Origin: Methylobacteriaceae bacterium
GTDB lineage: Bacteria > Pseudomonadota > Alphaproteobacteria > Rhizobiales > Beijerinckiaceae
Length of the DNA stretch: 64,000 nucleotides
Assembly (NCBI GenBank): GCA_947444195.1
Contig: CANEZL010000007.1
Coordinates: forward strand, 95,347-159,346
Direction of reading: 5' to 3'
Position numbers and translations under genes: made by a program. Under the pieces are notes generated by a model, which did not search any database, had not been told where the DNA came from, and saw only the letters and a list, made by a program, of their open reading frames with translations. Shown here piece after piece: positions 44,142 to 52,816 of the stretch (its first letter is position 1; every line of letters starts with the position of its first letter).

Positions 44142-45173
44142 ATGACGGCACGCGGCGTGAGGACGGAGAACCGGGGCGCGGGCAGGCGGGGCGTCCTGCG
44201 GCTGGCCGGGGCGGCTTTCCTGGCCCTGGCGACCCTGGGCACGGCACAGGCCGAGGTGGCCACCGTGCGGCTCGCCAAGCAGTTCGGCATCTCCTACCTG
44301 CCCCTGACCCTGATGGAGCAGGAGCAGCTCCTGGAGAAGCAGGCCAAGCAGCGCGGCCTCGACGTGAAGGCCGAGTGGCTGCGCTTCACCGGCGGCTCGG
44401 GGATGAACGAGGCCCTGCTCTCGGGCAATCTCGACTTCGCCTCCGGCGGCGTCGGCCCGTTCCTGACGATCTGGGGCCGCACCCAGAACAACATCAAGGT
44501 CAAGGGCGTGGCGGCGCTCAACGCCATGCCGCTCTGGCTCGTCACCGTGAATCCCGACGTGAAGTCGATCAAGGATTTCAGCGGCAAGGACAAGATCGCG
44601 CTGCCGACGGTGAAGACCTCGATCCAGGCGATCACCCTGCAGATGGCGGCCGAGCAGGCCTTCGGCCCCGGCCAACAGGGCAAGCTCGACCCTCTCACCG
44701 TCTCCATGGGCCATCCCGACGCGCAGACCGCGATGATGGGCGGTCGCTCCGAGATCACCGCGCATTTCGGCGCCCCGCCCTTCCAGGAGATGGAGCTGAA
44801 GGACCCGCGCGCCCGCAAGGTGCTCGACAGCTACGACGTGCTCGGCGGCCCCCACACCTTCAACCTCGTCTGGGCCTCGAACCGCTTCGTGGAGGCCAAC
44901 CCGAAGGTGACCGCCGCCTTCCACGCGGCGCTGGAGGAGAGCCTGAAGATGATCCGGGACGATCCGGCCCGCGCCGCCGCCCTCTGGATCAAGGCCGAGG
45001 GCGCCAAGCTCACGCAGGAGGAGGCCGAGGCCATCATCCGCGCGCCGCAGAACGAGTGGACCACGGCCCCGAAGCGCATGCTGGCCTATCTCGGCTACAT
45101 GAACCGCAACGGCCTGGTCGCGGCCAAGGCCAACAGCGAGACCGAATTGTTCTTCCCGGCGCCCGCCCGCTGA
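44142..45173 (+). CDS. ABC transporter substrate-binding protein (NMT1/SsuA type)
   Basis: A 343-residue periplasmic binding protein. The signal region contains RRGVLRLAGAAFLALATLG, cleavage at AQA-E. The mature opening is VATVRLAKQFGISYLPLTLM and the ligand-lobe block is GGSGMNEALLSGNLDFASGG. It is clearly paralogous to the protein at 48435-49433 in the same cluster (shared MEQEQLLEK-like and ITAHF blocks). It serves the adjacent permease and ATPase; its ligand is unassigned, with a C3 sulfonate or hydroxy-acid the leading guess. Confidence 0.9.
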   Translation: MTARGVRTENRGAGRRGVLRLAGAAFLALATLGTAQAEVATVRLAKQFGISYLPLTLMEQEQLLEKQAKQRGLDVKAEWLRFTGGSGMNEALLSGNLDFASGGVGPFLTIWGRTQNNIKVKGVAALNAMPLWLVTVNPDVKSIKDFSGKDKIALPTVKTSIQAITLQMAAEQAFGPGQQGKLDPLTVSMGHPDAQTAMMGGRSEITAHFGAPPFQEMELKDPRARKVLDSYDVLGGPHTFNLVWASNRFVEANPKVTAAFHAALEESLKMIRDDPARAAALWIKAEGAKLTQEEAEAIIRAPQNEWTTAPKRMLAYLGYMNRNGLVAAKANSETELFFPAPAR

Positions 45174-45229
45174 AATCCACCTTGTCCGGAGCGGCGCCCC
45201 GCGCCGCTCCCTGCCCAGGGAGATCCCCG

Positions 45230-46102
45230 ATGGACCTCGACCTGCCCGAGTTCGAGGAGGTCTGCCGCGACCTCTACGTGCGCGCCCTCAAGATCCTGCC
45301 CCCCGACATCAAGGCGGGCTTCGCGGATCTGCAGCGGGGCGAGACCAGCGCCACCGGCCGCGCCATCCTCGACACGATGGTGGAGAACGTGGCCGTCGCC
45401 GAGCGCACCAAGAACATCCTCTGCCAGGATACCGGCATCCCGATCTACAACGTCACGATCGGGCGCGGCGTCCGGTTCGATGGCGCGGCGCTGAAGGCCG
45501 CCATCCGCCGGGGCTGCGAGCGGGCGACCCGGGAGTTCTCCCTGCGCTCCTCGGTGGTCCACCCGATCACCCGCAAGAACGAGCAGACCTCCTGCGGCAT
45601 CCGCGTGCCGATCATCCACGTCGACTTCGACGAGGCCGAGGAGACCGTCGCCGTGGAGATGATCCCCAAGGGCTCGGGCTCGGAGAACGGCTCGTTCCTG
45701 CAGATGCTGCTGCCCTCGGACGGGATCGGCGCGGCCAAGCGCTTCGTCATCGACCGGGTGATCGAACTCGGCGGCCGGGTCTGCCCGCCGACCATCGTCG
45801 GCGTCGGCCTGGGCGGCACCTCGGACCTCTGCATGCATCTGGCCAAGATGGCGGCGACGCGTCCCCTGCGCTCGGTCTGCGCCGATCCCGAGGGCGCGCG
45901 GATCGAGGCGGAGCTGTCGCGGGCCGTGAACGAGCTCGGCATCGGTCCGCAGGGGCTCGGCGGGCGCTCCACGAGCTTCGCCGTCCACGTGGAGATCGCC
46001 GCCACCCACATCACCCAGAACCCGGTCGCCGTGAACATCCAGTGCCACTCGGCCCGCCGCGCCCGCGCGACGATCACGCCGGGCGGCATCGCCTTCGCCT
46101 GA
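45230..46102 (+). CDS. Class I fumarase/L-tartrate dehydratase alpha-subunit family (TtdA-like)
   Basis: A 290-residue iron-sulfur hydro-lyase subunit. The first cluster Cys is in NILCQDTGIPIYNV, followed by PKGSGSENGS, VGVGLGGTSDLCMHLAKMA and ITQNPVAVNIQCHSARRA, all characteristic. With the beta subunit that follows 7 bp later it would dehydrate a 2-hydroxy diacid (tartrate, malate/fumarate or an analogue). It is within an ABC-importer cluster, so it probably processes the imported compound or its product. Confidence 0.9.
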   Translation: MDLDLPEFEEVCRDLYVRALKILPPDIKAGFADLQRGETSATGRAILDTMVENVAVAERTKNILCQDTGIPIYNVTIGRGVRFDGAALKAAIRRGCERATREFSLRSSVVHPITRKNEQTSCGIRVPIIHVDFDEAEETVAVEMIPKGSGSENGSFLQMLLPSDGIGAAKRFVIDRVIELGGRVCPPTIVGVGLGGTSDLCMHLAKMAATRPLRSVCADPEGARIEAELSRAVNELGIGPQGLGGRSTSFAVHVEIAATHITQNPVAVNIQCHSARRARATITPGGIAFA

Positions 46103-46109
46103 GGAGACA

Positions 46110-46721
46110 ATGGCCCACCACGTCCTCGACATGCCGGTCGACGAGGCCCGGGTCCGGGCGCTGCGCATCGGCGACACCGTCACCCTGCGCAGCTGGCTCT
46201 TCGGCATCCGCGACGCCACGCTGATCCACATGTTCGACCGCGGGCGTCGCACCCGGCTCGACCTCCGGGGCCACGCGGTGATCCACACGGCGCCCAACGT
46301 CCACCGGGTCGCGCCCGCGCCCGAGGCGCCGGTGGGCTACGCCCCCTTCTGCATCGGCACCACCACCTCGATGCGCATGGAGCGCTTCACCGACGCGCTG
46401 ATGGAGCGGGAGGGCGTGCGCCTCATCGTCGGCAAGGGCGGCATGGGGCCGGAAACGCTCCGGGCCTTCGCGGAGCGCGGCGGGGCCTATCTCGCCATCG
46501 TCGGCGGGGCCGCGGCGCTCGAGACCACCTGGATCGAGCGGATCGAGGACGTCGATCTCGACGACCTCCATCCCGAGAGCCTCTGGCGCTTCGCCATCCG
46601 CGATTTCGGGCCGCTGCTGGTGGGCATGGATTCGCATGGCGGCTCCCTCTTCGCCGACGTCCAGCGCGACGTGGCGAGCCGGCGCGACGCGGTGCTGGCG
46701 AGCCTCGAAGAGGCCCGCTGA
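46110..46721 (+). CDS. Class I fumarase/L-tartrate dehydratase beta-subunit family (TtdB-like)
   Basis: A 203-residue partner of the preceding TtdA-like subunit. It has LRIGDTVTLRSWLFGIRDAT, IHTAPNVHRV, the GTTTSMRMERF block and LIVGKGGMGPETLRAF, matching the beta/C-terminal swivel of class I hydro-lyases. It begins 7 bp after the alpha stop, indicating a single heteromeric enzyme. The substrate is unknown. Confidence 0.9.
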   Translation: MAHHVLDMPVDEARVRALRIGDTVTLRSWLFGIRDATLIHMFDRGRRTRLDLRGHAVIHTAPNVHRVAPAPEAPVGYAPFCIGTTTSMRMERFTDALMEREGVRLIVGKGGMGPETLRAFAERGGAYLAIVGGAAALETTWIERIEDVDLDDLHPESLWRFAIRDFGPLLVGMDSHGGSLFADVQRDVASRRDAVLASLEEAR

Positions 46722-46754
46722 ACCCTCCCCCTCGAAACCCATGGAAGGCGCCCG

Positions 46755-48368
46755 ATGGAGACCTTGCGCGGAGCCGACATCGTCGCGCGGAGCCTGGAGC
46801 GTCTCGGCGTCCGCCGCATCTTCACGCTCTCGGGCAACCACATCATGCCCGTCTTCGATGCCCTCTTGGAGACGGGAATCGAGATCGTGCACGTCCGCCA
46901 GGAGGCGGCCTGCGTGCACATGGCCGATGCCTGGGGGCGGCTCACCGGCGAGGTCGGCGTCGCCCTGGTGACGGGCGGGCAGGGGCACGCGAACGGGGCC
47001 GCCGCCCTGTTCACGGCGCTCGCCGCCGAATCCCCCGTCCTCCTGCTCTCGGGCCATGCCGGCCTGAACGAACGCGGCCGCGGCGCCTTCCAGGAGATGG
47101 ACCAGGCCGGCATCGCCCGGCCGATGACGAAGGCATCCTGGACCGCGACCGCGGTCGCGACCCTCGGGAGCGACATCGCCCGCGCTCTGCGGCTCGCGAA
47201 GGAGGGACGGCCGGGCCCCGTCCATCTCAGCCTGCCGGTCGATCTCCTCGACCATGCCGTCCCCGCCGACACGGTGCGGATGCCCGCGGCGGACGCGGTC
47301 CGCGAGCAGGCGCCGGAGCCCGGCCTCGTCGCCGATCTTGCCCGGCACATCGCGGGGGCGGAGCGCCCCCTGATCCTCTGTGGGCCGGCGCTCTGCGACC
47401 CGGCCGGGCGCGCGGCGATGGCGGCGGCGGAGGAGCGGCTCGGCGTGCCGGTGATCGGCATGGAGAGCCCGCGCGGGATCAACGACCCGAGCCTCGGCGC
47501 CTTCGCCGAGGTGCTGGGCAAGGCCGATCTCCTCGTGCTCGTCGGCAAGGCCCTCGATTTCACCCTGAAGTTCGGCGACGCCCCGGCGGTCGCCGCCGAT
47601 TGCCGCTTCGCCGTCGTCGATCCCGACCCTGTCCTGATCGCCCGGGCGCCGGCCGGGCGCCTCGTCGCGTCGGGTGTCGCCGATCCACGCCCGACTCTGG
47701 CCGCGCTTGGCCAGGGCGGGGGCCACGCGCACGGGGCGTGGTACGGCGCGGTGCGGGCGGCGCGGGCCTACCGTCCGCCCGCCTGGGCCGATCTCGCTGG
47801 CGGGGCAGGGCGCGTCCATCCGGTCGCCCTGTGCCGGGCGGTGGACGCCTTCCTCTCCGAGCATCCCGAGGGCACCTTGATCTGCGACGGCGGCGAGATC
47901 GGCCAGTGGCCCCAGGCCCTGGTCCGCGCCGGGCGGCGCCTCGTCAACGGGGTCTCCGGCACCATCGGCGCCTCGATCCCCTTCGCCATCGCCGCCAGGG
48001 CCGAGCGGCCGGAGGCGCCGGTGGTCGCGGTGCTCGGCGACGGCACCTTCGGCTTCCACATGGCCGAGTTCGACACCGCCGTGCGCTACGGCCTGCCCTT
48101 CATCGCGGTGGTCGGCAACGACGCCCGCTGGAACGCCGAGCACCAGATCCAGCTGCGCAGCTACGGGCCGGAGCGGACGCGCCACTGCGACCTGCTCCCC
48201 ACCCGCTACGACGAGGTCGCGAGGGCCCTCGGCGGCTTCGGCGCCCTCGTCACCGCGGAATCCGAGCTCGGGCCGGCGCTGGCGGCGGCCCATGCGAGCG
48301 GCCTGCCCGCCTGCATCAACGTGATGATCGAGAGCGTGCCGGCGCCGATGATCCGCCGGCCGGCCTGA
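46755..48368 (+). CDS. Thiamine-diphosphate enzyme, acetolactate-synthase-like
   Basis: A 537-residue ThDP enzyme with the usual three domains. The catalytic Glu50 is in VRQEAACVHMADAWG. The ThDP-magnesium motif starts GDGTFGFHMAEFDTAV and ends VVGNDARWN. It lacks obvious features that name a substrate; oxo-acid decarboxylase or carboligase activity is expected. It follows TtdAB in the cluster, so its natural substrate may be the oxo-acid from that dehydratase. It is not recognisable by eye as sulfoacetaldehyde acetyltransferase (Xsc). Confidence 0.85.
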   Translation: METLRGADIVARSLERLGVRRIFTLSGNHIMPVFDALLETGIEIVHVRQEAACVHMADAWGRLTGEVGVALVTGGQGHANGAAALFTALAAESPVLLLSGHAGLNERGRGAFQEMDQAGIARPMTKASWTATAVATLGSDIARALRLAKEGRPGPVHLSLPVDLLDHAVPADTVRMPAADAVREQAPEPGLVADLARHIAGAERPLILCGPALCDPAGRAAMAAAEERLGVPVIGMESPRGINDPSLGAFAEVLGKADLLVLVGKALDFTLKFGDAPAVAADCRFAVVDPDPVLIARAPAGRLVASGVADPRPTLAALGQGGGHAHGAWYGAVRAARAYRPPAWADLAGGAGRVHPVALCRAVDAFLSEHPEGTLICDGGEIGQWPQALVRAGRRLVNGVSGTIGASIPFAIAARAERPEAPVVAVLGDGTFGFHMAEFDTAVRYGLPFIAVVGNDARWNAEHQIQLRSYGPERTRHCDLLPTRYDEVARALGGFGALVTAESELGPALAAAHASGLPACINVMIESVPAPMIRRPA

Positions 48369-48434
48369 CGACGCGCCCCGCCGCCGGGCGTCCGCGGCGG
48401 GGCTCGGATACCCCGCGGCGCCTTGGAGGGTGGC

Positions 48435-49433
48435 ATGCTGAGACGGGACGTTCTGGCGGGCGCCGCGGTGATGCTGGCGGCGGGCGCGGCACGGGCGGAG
48501 GTCGGCGCGGTGCGCATCGCCCGGCAGCCGAGCCTCGGCCATCTGCCCCTGATGCTGATGGAGGAGCAGGGCCTGCTCCAGAAGGCGGCCGCCGCCCGCG
48601 GCGTCTCGAACCTTCAGACGCAGTACGTGACGCTGGCGGGCGGCGCGGCGATGAACGACGCGCTGCTCTCCGGCCAGATCCAGTTCGCGGCCGGCGGCGT
48701 GCCGCCCCTCGTCCTGCTCTGGTCGAAGACGGCGGGCACCGGCCTCGCGGTGAAGGGCGTGGCGGCGATGAACAGCATGCCGCTCCTGATGAACACCAAC
48801 AACCCGAAGATCCGCCGGCTCGCGGACTTCACGGACCGGGACAAGATCGCGCTGCCCGCCGTGAAGGTCTCGGTCCAGGCGATGTTCCTGCAGATGGCCG
48901 CCGAGAAGGAACTCGGCGAGGCGCGCCGCAACGAGCTCGACCGCCTCACCGTGACCCTGTCCCATCCGGACGGGATGGCGGCGCTGCTCGCCGGCAACGA
49001 GATCACCGCCCACTTCACCGCCGCGCCGATCCAGGAACTCGAACTGCGCAAGCCCGGCATCCGCACCGTGCTCAACACCTTCGACGTGCTGGGCGAGCCC
49101 TCGACCTTCAACGTGGTCTGGGCGGCCTCCAGCTTCACCGAGGCGAACCCGCAGATCCACGCCGCCTTCACCGCGGCGCTGGAGGAGGCGGTCACGATGA
49201 TCAACGCCGACAAGCCGGCGGCGGCGAAGGCCTATACCCGGCTCGCCAGGGACGCGAGCGACCCCGGCCTCATCGCCGAGATCCTCGCCGACCCGCAGGT
49301 GCGCTTCACCACGACGCCGCAGGCGATCGGCAAGTACGCGGACTTCATGGCCCGCACCGGCACCATCCGCCGGGCGCCGGCGAGCTGGAAGGATCTGTTC
49401 TTCGCCGACGTCCACAGCAAGGCGGGGAGCTGA
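48435..49433 (+). CDS. Second ABC substrate-binding protein (NMT1/SsuA type)
   Basis: A 332-residue periplasmic protein, signal MLRRDVLAGAAVMLAAGAAR ending near ARA-E. It has VRIARQPSLGHLPLMLMEEQ, GGAAMNDALLSGQIQFAAGG, KIALPAVKVSVQAMFLQMAA and EITAHFTAAPIQELEL, parallel to the protein at 44142-45173. No permease or ATPase follows it, so it probably docks to the shared transporter with a different ligand or affinity. It is the last gene in the cluster; 66 bp separate it from the ThDP gene. Confidence 0.88.
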   Translation: MLRRDVLAGAAVMLAAGAARAEVGAVRIARQPSLGHLPLMLMEEQGLLQKAAAARGVSNLQTQYVTLAGGAAMNDALLSGQIQFAAGGVPPLVLLWSKTAGTGLAVKGVAAMNSMPLLMNTNNPKIRRLADFTDRDKIALPAVKVSVQAMFLQMAAEKELGEARRNELDRLTVTLSHPDGMAALLAGNEITAHFTAAPIQELELRKPGIRTVLNTFDVLGEPSTFNVVWAASSFTEANPQIHAAFTAALEEAVTMINADKPAAAKAYTRLARDASDPGLIAEILADPQVRFTTTPQAIGKYADFMARTGTIRRAPASWKDLFFADVHSKAGS

Positions 49434-49531
49434 TCTCGGGGCTCTGCCCCGATTCCCCGTCGCGTGACGCACGATCCGATCACGACTGAGAGCTACCGCT
49501 GTCCGCGAGGTCCACGAACGGGGCGCGGGTT

Positions 49532-49668
49532 CCCTCTCCCGTGCGGGAGAGGGACAGGGTGAGGGGCCCGGAGCCAGCCGGAACGATCGCTCCGTTCCCG
49601 CGGGATCGTTGTGCCTCTTCCGGAGCGTTCTCCTCCCTCACCCCAACCCTCTCCCGCCCGGGAGAGGG
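49532..49668. repeat. Palindromic intergenic element (paired CCCTCTCCCG hairpins)
   Basis: CCCTCTCCCG-TG-CGGGAGAGGG (49532-49553) and CCCTCTCCCG-CC-CGGGAGAGGG (49647-49668) are two perfect hairpins that are also inverted copies of one another, together with flanking GGTGAGGGG/CCCTCACCCC. The element fills most of the 327-bp gap between the second binding-protein gene and the convergent tauE, in which no gene is visible. It may also terminate both units. Confidence 0.75.
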
Positions 49669-49760
49669 AGCCGCGGCGCGGGTCTCGCGAGCCGAGGTCG
49701 AACAAGCCGAAGACGGATCCCACAGGCCAAACGGCACGATCCTGTTGGGGTTTCGGCTTT

Positions 49761-50507
49761 TTATCCGTGGAGCAGGCCGGGCAGGGCGAGCGCCGTGGTG
49801 GTGAGGCCGATCACGGCCAGCAGCACGAGCACCAGCTTGCGGAAGCGCTTCTGGTCGATCCGCGCGAACAGCGACAGGCCGGCGAGGACGCTCACCAGCA
49901 CCACCGGCAGGGCGAGGGCGAGGTCGCGCACGAGGTTCTCCGGGAAGGGATCGACCAGGGCGAGGATGGCGAGCGCCCAGACCTGCATCACCAGGGTGAA
50001 GGACTGGTAGACCGCCCGCTGCACCCGCGGCTCCCAGCCGCGCAGCAGACTCCAGGCCGTGGGCAGCGCCCCCGACAGGCCGGCGATGCCGCCGAGCACG
50101 CCGCCGAGGAAGCCCACCGCGCCGTCGCTCCAGGCATTGCCGAAGCCGACCCGGTAATCGGCCCGGAGCAGGGCGACGAAGCCGGCATAGAGGATCAGGA
50201 AGCCGCCCACCGCCACCTTGATCGCGTTCGGATCGAGCCCGTGCAGCAGGTGGATGCCGATGGGCGCGCCGACGAGGCCCGGCAGGATCATCGCGAAGGC
50301 GGTGTCCCGCGGCGGCCAGGTCCGCAGGCGCAGGATCGAGATCACCTGCGAGAGGATGCTGCAGACGAGGACCAGCGCGGTCGCCTCCACCGGCGAGCGG
50401 ATGGAGAGCAGCGTCCCCGACGCCACGAGGGCGAAGGCGAAGCCCGTCAGCCCCGAGATCAGGCCGGCGCAGGCGAGGCAGGCCACGAGGAGGATGGTCT
50501 CGTTCAT
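49761..50507 (-). CDS. TauE/SafE-family exporter, likely sulfite exporter
   Basis: A 248-residue permease with about eight membrane segments. It has the TauE/SafE pattern LACAGLISGLTGFAFALVAS, then a second half GAVGFLGGVLGGIAGLSGAL. I start at MNETILLV (50507); an in-frame start at 50621 would precede the promoter palindrome. It is divergent from suyAB across a region with two operator candidates. TauE-type proteins export sulfite or organosulfur anions, and sulfite is the product of SuyAB, so sulfite export is the natural role. Confidence 0.85.
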   Translation of the reverse strand: MNETILLVACLACAGLISGLTGFAFALVASGTLLSIRSPVEATALVLVCSILSQVISILRLRTWPPRDTAFAMILPGLVGAPIGIHLLHGLDPNAIKVAVGGFLILYAGFVALLRADYRVGFGNAWSDGAVGFLGGVLGGIAGLSGALPTAWSLLRGWEPRVQRAVYQSFTLVMQVWALAILALVDPFPENLVRDLALALPVVLVSVLAGLSLFARIDQKRFRKLVLVLLAVIGLTTTALALPGLLHG

Positions 50508-50593
50508 CGGGGAGAACCCGCGCACGCGGTCCGGGCCTCGCGCCGCGGCGGAGCCCGCCCGCAGGCCCGCCTGGATGGGGGCCGCTGCGCAAG

Positions 50594-50605
50594 TCTTATA
50601 TAAGA
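50594..50605. promoter_or_regulatory. Candidate SuyR operator 1 (perfect palindrome)
   Basis: TCTTATATAAGA is a perfect 12-bp palindrome 87 bp upstream of the tauE start. It recurs exactly at 50742-50753. An AT-rich palindrome with this symmetry fits a GntR/HutC-type dimer site. Confidence 0.65.
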
Positions 50606-50741
50606 GTGCGCTTGCGGGCAACCGCCGAGCGGCATAGCCTGCACGCCGCTGCGGCGAACGGGTTCAGAGAGCGGAGACACGAATTTCCGGCCCGCCCCGC
50701 GAAAAAGCCGGATCGCCGCGTTGACGGTGTTTTGTTATATA

Positions 50742-50753
50742 TCTTATATAAGA
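50742..50753. promoter_or_regulatory. Candidate SuyR operator 2 overlapping the suyA promoter
   Basis: The second exact TCTTATATAAGA lies 42 bp before the suyA start. TTGACG at 50721-50726 is a good -35 box, and TATATA at 50745-50750, inside the palindrome, is at 18-bp spacing for a -10. A repressor bound here would block RNA polymerase, consistent with induction by substrate. Confidence 0.65.
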
Positions 50754-50794
50754 CTGAGGGTCGCCGCAGAGACGGCTCGCAAGGAGGAATGCCC

Positions 50795-51112
50795 ATGAGC
50801 AGCCACGCCGCGTCCGGCGAGGGGCGGAAGAACCCGCACCTTCTCGCCCACTCGCCGCAGGACAACGTCGCCGTCGCCGTGATCGAGGGCCTCAAGGCCG
50901 ACACGTCCGCCTTCGGCGTGATCACCGAGAACGACACCACCTTCGAGGTGCATGTCCGCCACGACATCCCGATCGGCCACAAGGTCGCGCTCACCGACCT
51001 GAAGGCCGGCGACACGGCCATCAAGTACGGCCAGGACATCGGCAAGGTGATCAAGGACGTCGCCAAGGGCGAGCACGTCCACGTCCACAACGTCAAGACG
51101 AAGCGCTGGTGA
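50795..51112 (+). CDS. suyA: (R)-sulfolactate sulfo-lyase small subunit SuyA (UxaA N-terminal/SAF family)
   Basis: A 105-residue SAF-domain protein. It has [60 protein letters not shown] and ends [10 protein letters not shown], the SuyA/altronate-dehydratase small-subunit layout. ATG 50795 is chosen because AAGGAGG lies 7 bp upstream; ATG 50789 would be too close. With SuyB it cleaves (R)-sulfolactate to pyruvate and sulfite. Homologous altronate dehydratases are the alternative, but the SlcC, ComC, TauE and GntR neighbours match sulfolactate loci and no hexuronate genes are present. Confidence 0.8.
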   Translation: MSSHAASGEGRKNPHLLAHSPQDNVAVAVIEGLKADTSAFGVITENDTTFEVHVRHDIPIGHKVALTDLKAGDTAIKYGQDIGKVIKDVAKGEHVHVHNVKTKRW

Positions 51113-51119
51113 GGTGACC

Positions 51120-52400
51120 ATGTTCAAGGAAGCCGCTCAACTCGAACACGAGATCGCGACCCCCTTCGTCGGCGGCGCGCCCGATCAGTTCGCCACCGGG
51201 GCGCTTGCCACCGCGCGCGCCTCGCAGGACTACAAGTCCGCCACCTTCATGGGCTGGCGCCGCGAGAACGGCCGCGTCGGCGTGCGCAACCACGTCGTCC
51301 TGCTGCCGCTGGACGACCTCTCCAACGCCGCCTGCGAGGCGGTGGCCAACAACGTCAAGGGCACGATGGCGCTGCCCCACGCCTACGGCCGCCTCCAGTT
51401 CGGCGAGGATCTGGAGCTGCACTTCCGCACCCTCATCGGCATCGGCTCGAACCCGAACGTCGCCGCGGTGGTGGTGATCGGCATCGAGGACCAGTGGACG
51501 AACCGGGTGGTCGAGGGCATCGCCCGGACCGGCAAGCCCGTCATCGGCTTCGGGATCGAGGGCCATGGCGACATCGCGACGGTGGCCAAGGCGAGCTACC
51601 AGGCCAAGCGCTTCGTGCAGTGGGCGACCGAGCTCCAGCGCGAGGAATGCCCGATCTCGGACCTCTGGGTCTCCACCAAGTGCGGAGAGTCGGACACCAC
51701 CACGGGCCTCGCCTCCTGCCCGACGGTGGGCAACATGTACGACAAGCTGATCCCGCACGGGATCTACGGCGTGTTCGGCGAGACCTCGGAGATCACCGGC
51801 GCCGAGCACCTCTGTCGCGAGCGGGCGATCAGCCCGGAAATCTCCGACAAGTGGTACACGATGTGGAAGTCCTACCAGGACGACGTGATCGAGGCCCACA
51901 AGACCGACGATCTCTCGGACTCGCAGCCGACCAAGGGCAACATCGCCGGCGGCCTCACCACGATCGAGGAGAAGGCGCTCGGCAACCTCGAGAAGATCGG
52001 CCACGAGTGCCGGTTCATCGACGCGCTCCAGCCGGCGGAGGCGCCTGCCAAGGGCGCGGGCCTCTACTTCATGGACACCTCCTCGGCCGCGGCCGAGTGC
52101 GTGACCCTGATGGCGGCGGCGGGCTACGTGGTGCACACCTTCCCCACCGGCCAGGGCAACGTGATCGGCAATCCGATCGTCCCGGTGATCAAGATCACCG
52201 GCAACCCGCGCACGGTGCGCACCATGGGCGAGCACATCGACGTGGACGTCTCCGGCGTGCTCCGCCGCGAGATGACCATCCCGCAGGCGGGCGACGCGCT
52301 CATCGACATGGTGGTGCGCACGGCCAACGGCCGGCTCACGGCGGCCGAATCGCTGGGCCACCGCGAGTTCGTGATGACGAAGCTCTACCGCAGCGCCTGA
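51120..52400 (+). CDS. suyB: (R)-sulfolactate sulfo-lyase large subunit SuyB (UxaA family)
   Basis: A 426-residue catalytic subunit of the UxaA family. It has [20 protein letters not shown], an iron-ligand Cys region ([20 protein letters not shown]), [11 protein letters not shown] and [20 protein letters not shown]. It begins 7 bp after suyA. I choose ATG 51120; a GTG at 51114 is the only nearby alternative. It is followed not by slcC directly but by a 416-bp gap filled with a palindromic element. Substrate assignment rests on neighbours as for SuyA; sequence alone would allow altronate dehydratase. Confidence 0.8.
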   Translation: MFKEAAQLEHEIATPFVGGAPDQFATGALATARASQDYKSATFMGWRRENGRVGVRNHVVLLPLDDLSNAACEAVANNVKGTMALPHAYGRLQFGEDLELHFRTLIGIGSNPNVAAVVVIGIEDQWTNRVVEGIARTGKPVIGFGIEGHGDIATVAKASYQAKRFVQWATELQREECPISDLWVSTKCGESDTTTGLASCPTVGNMYDKLIPHGIYGVFGETSEITGAEHLCRERAISPEISDKWYTMWKSYQDDVIEAHKTDDLSDSQPTKGNIAGGLTTIEEKALGNLEKIGHECRFIDALQPAEAPAKGAGLYFMDTSSAAAECVTLMAAAGYVVHTFPTGQGNVIGNPIVPVIKITGNPRTVRTMGEHIDVDVSGVLRREMTIPQAGDALIDMVVRTANGRLTAAESLGHREFVMTKLYRSA

Positions 52401-52497
52401 GCGCAGGGGGGTGGGGCCGCCGGTGTGCACGGCGGATCCCCGCCTTCGAGAACGACCGGGCTCGCTCATCTGGCGCTGCCCGGCGAAACGCGCGCCT

Positions 52498-52770
52498 CCC
52501 TCTCCCCTCTGCGGGAGAGGGTGGGCCGGCCCTCAGGCCGGGTCGGGTGAGGGGAGCGACAGTGCCGGATAGAGCACGATGCGGAAAAGTGGAATCCGGT
52601 TTTCCGAAATCATCGTGTGAGTACAAAGAGATAGAGCATGCTGCTGTTTCCGTGAAAAAGCAGCATGCTCTAGCGCTCGGCATCGACGTTGAGCCTGCTC
52701 TGGAAGCTGGGTTCCCCTCTCCCGACCCCTGCCGACGCAGGGGCCACCCTCCCCCGCAGAGGGGGGAGGG
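52498..52770. repeat. Composite palindromic element between suyB and slcC
   Basis: Outer arms at 52498-52524 and 52744-52770 are 27-bp inverted repeats with two mismatches. Inside lie a nested hairpin (CACGATG CGGAAAA ... TTTTCCG ... CATCGTG, 52575-52617) of a type common in Rhizobiales, and a perfect 14-bp hairpin (TAGAGCATGCTGCT and complement, 52632-52645 and 52659-52672) with a 13-nt loop. No gene is seen in 52401-52816. It may attenuate or separate transcription of slcC-comC. Confidence 0.75.
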
Positions 52771-52816
52771 TGCCCGCGGCGCGATGAGCGCAGAAGCATC
52801 ATCACGGAACCCCACC

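Noticed and set aside
46755..48368. Sulfoacetaldehyde acetyltransferase (Xsc) or sulfopyruvate decarboxylase
   Set aside because: The ThDP motifs are generic and no phosphotransacetylase or ComDE-like partner is present, so the sequence does not support either name.
49532..49668. CRISPR-like array from repeated CCCTCTCCCG units
   Set aside because: There are only two units, inverted relative to each other, with one spacer-like interval; it is a palindromic intergenic element.
50789..52400. Altronate dehydratase (uxaA) as the name for the two genes
   Set aside because: The family is the same, but no hexuronate genes are nearby, while SlcC, ComC, TauE and a GntR regulator match sulfolactate loci. 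Kept as an alternative in the entries.
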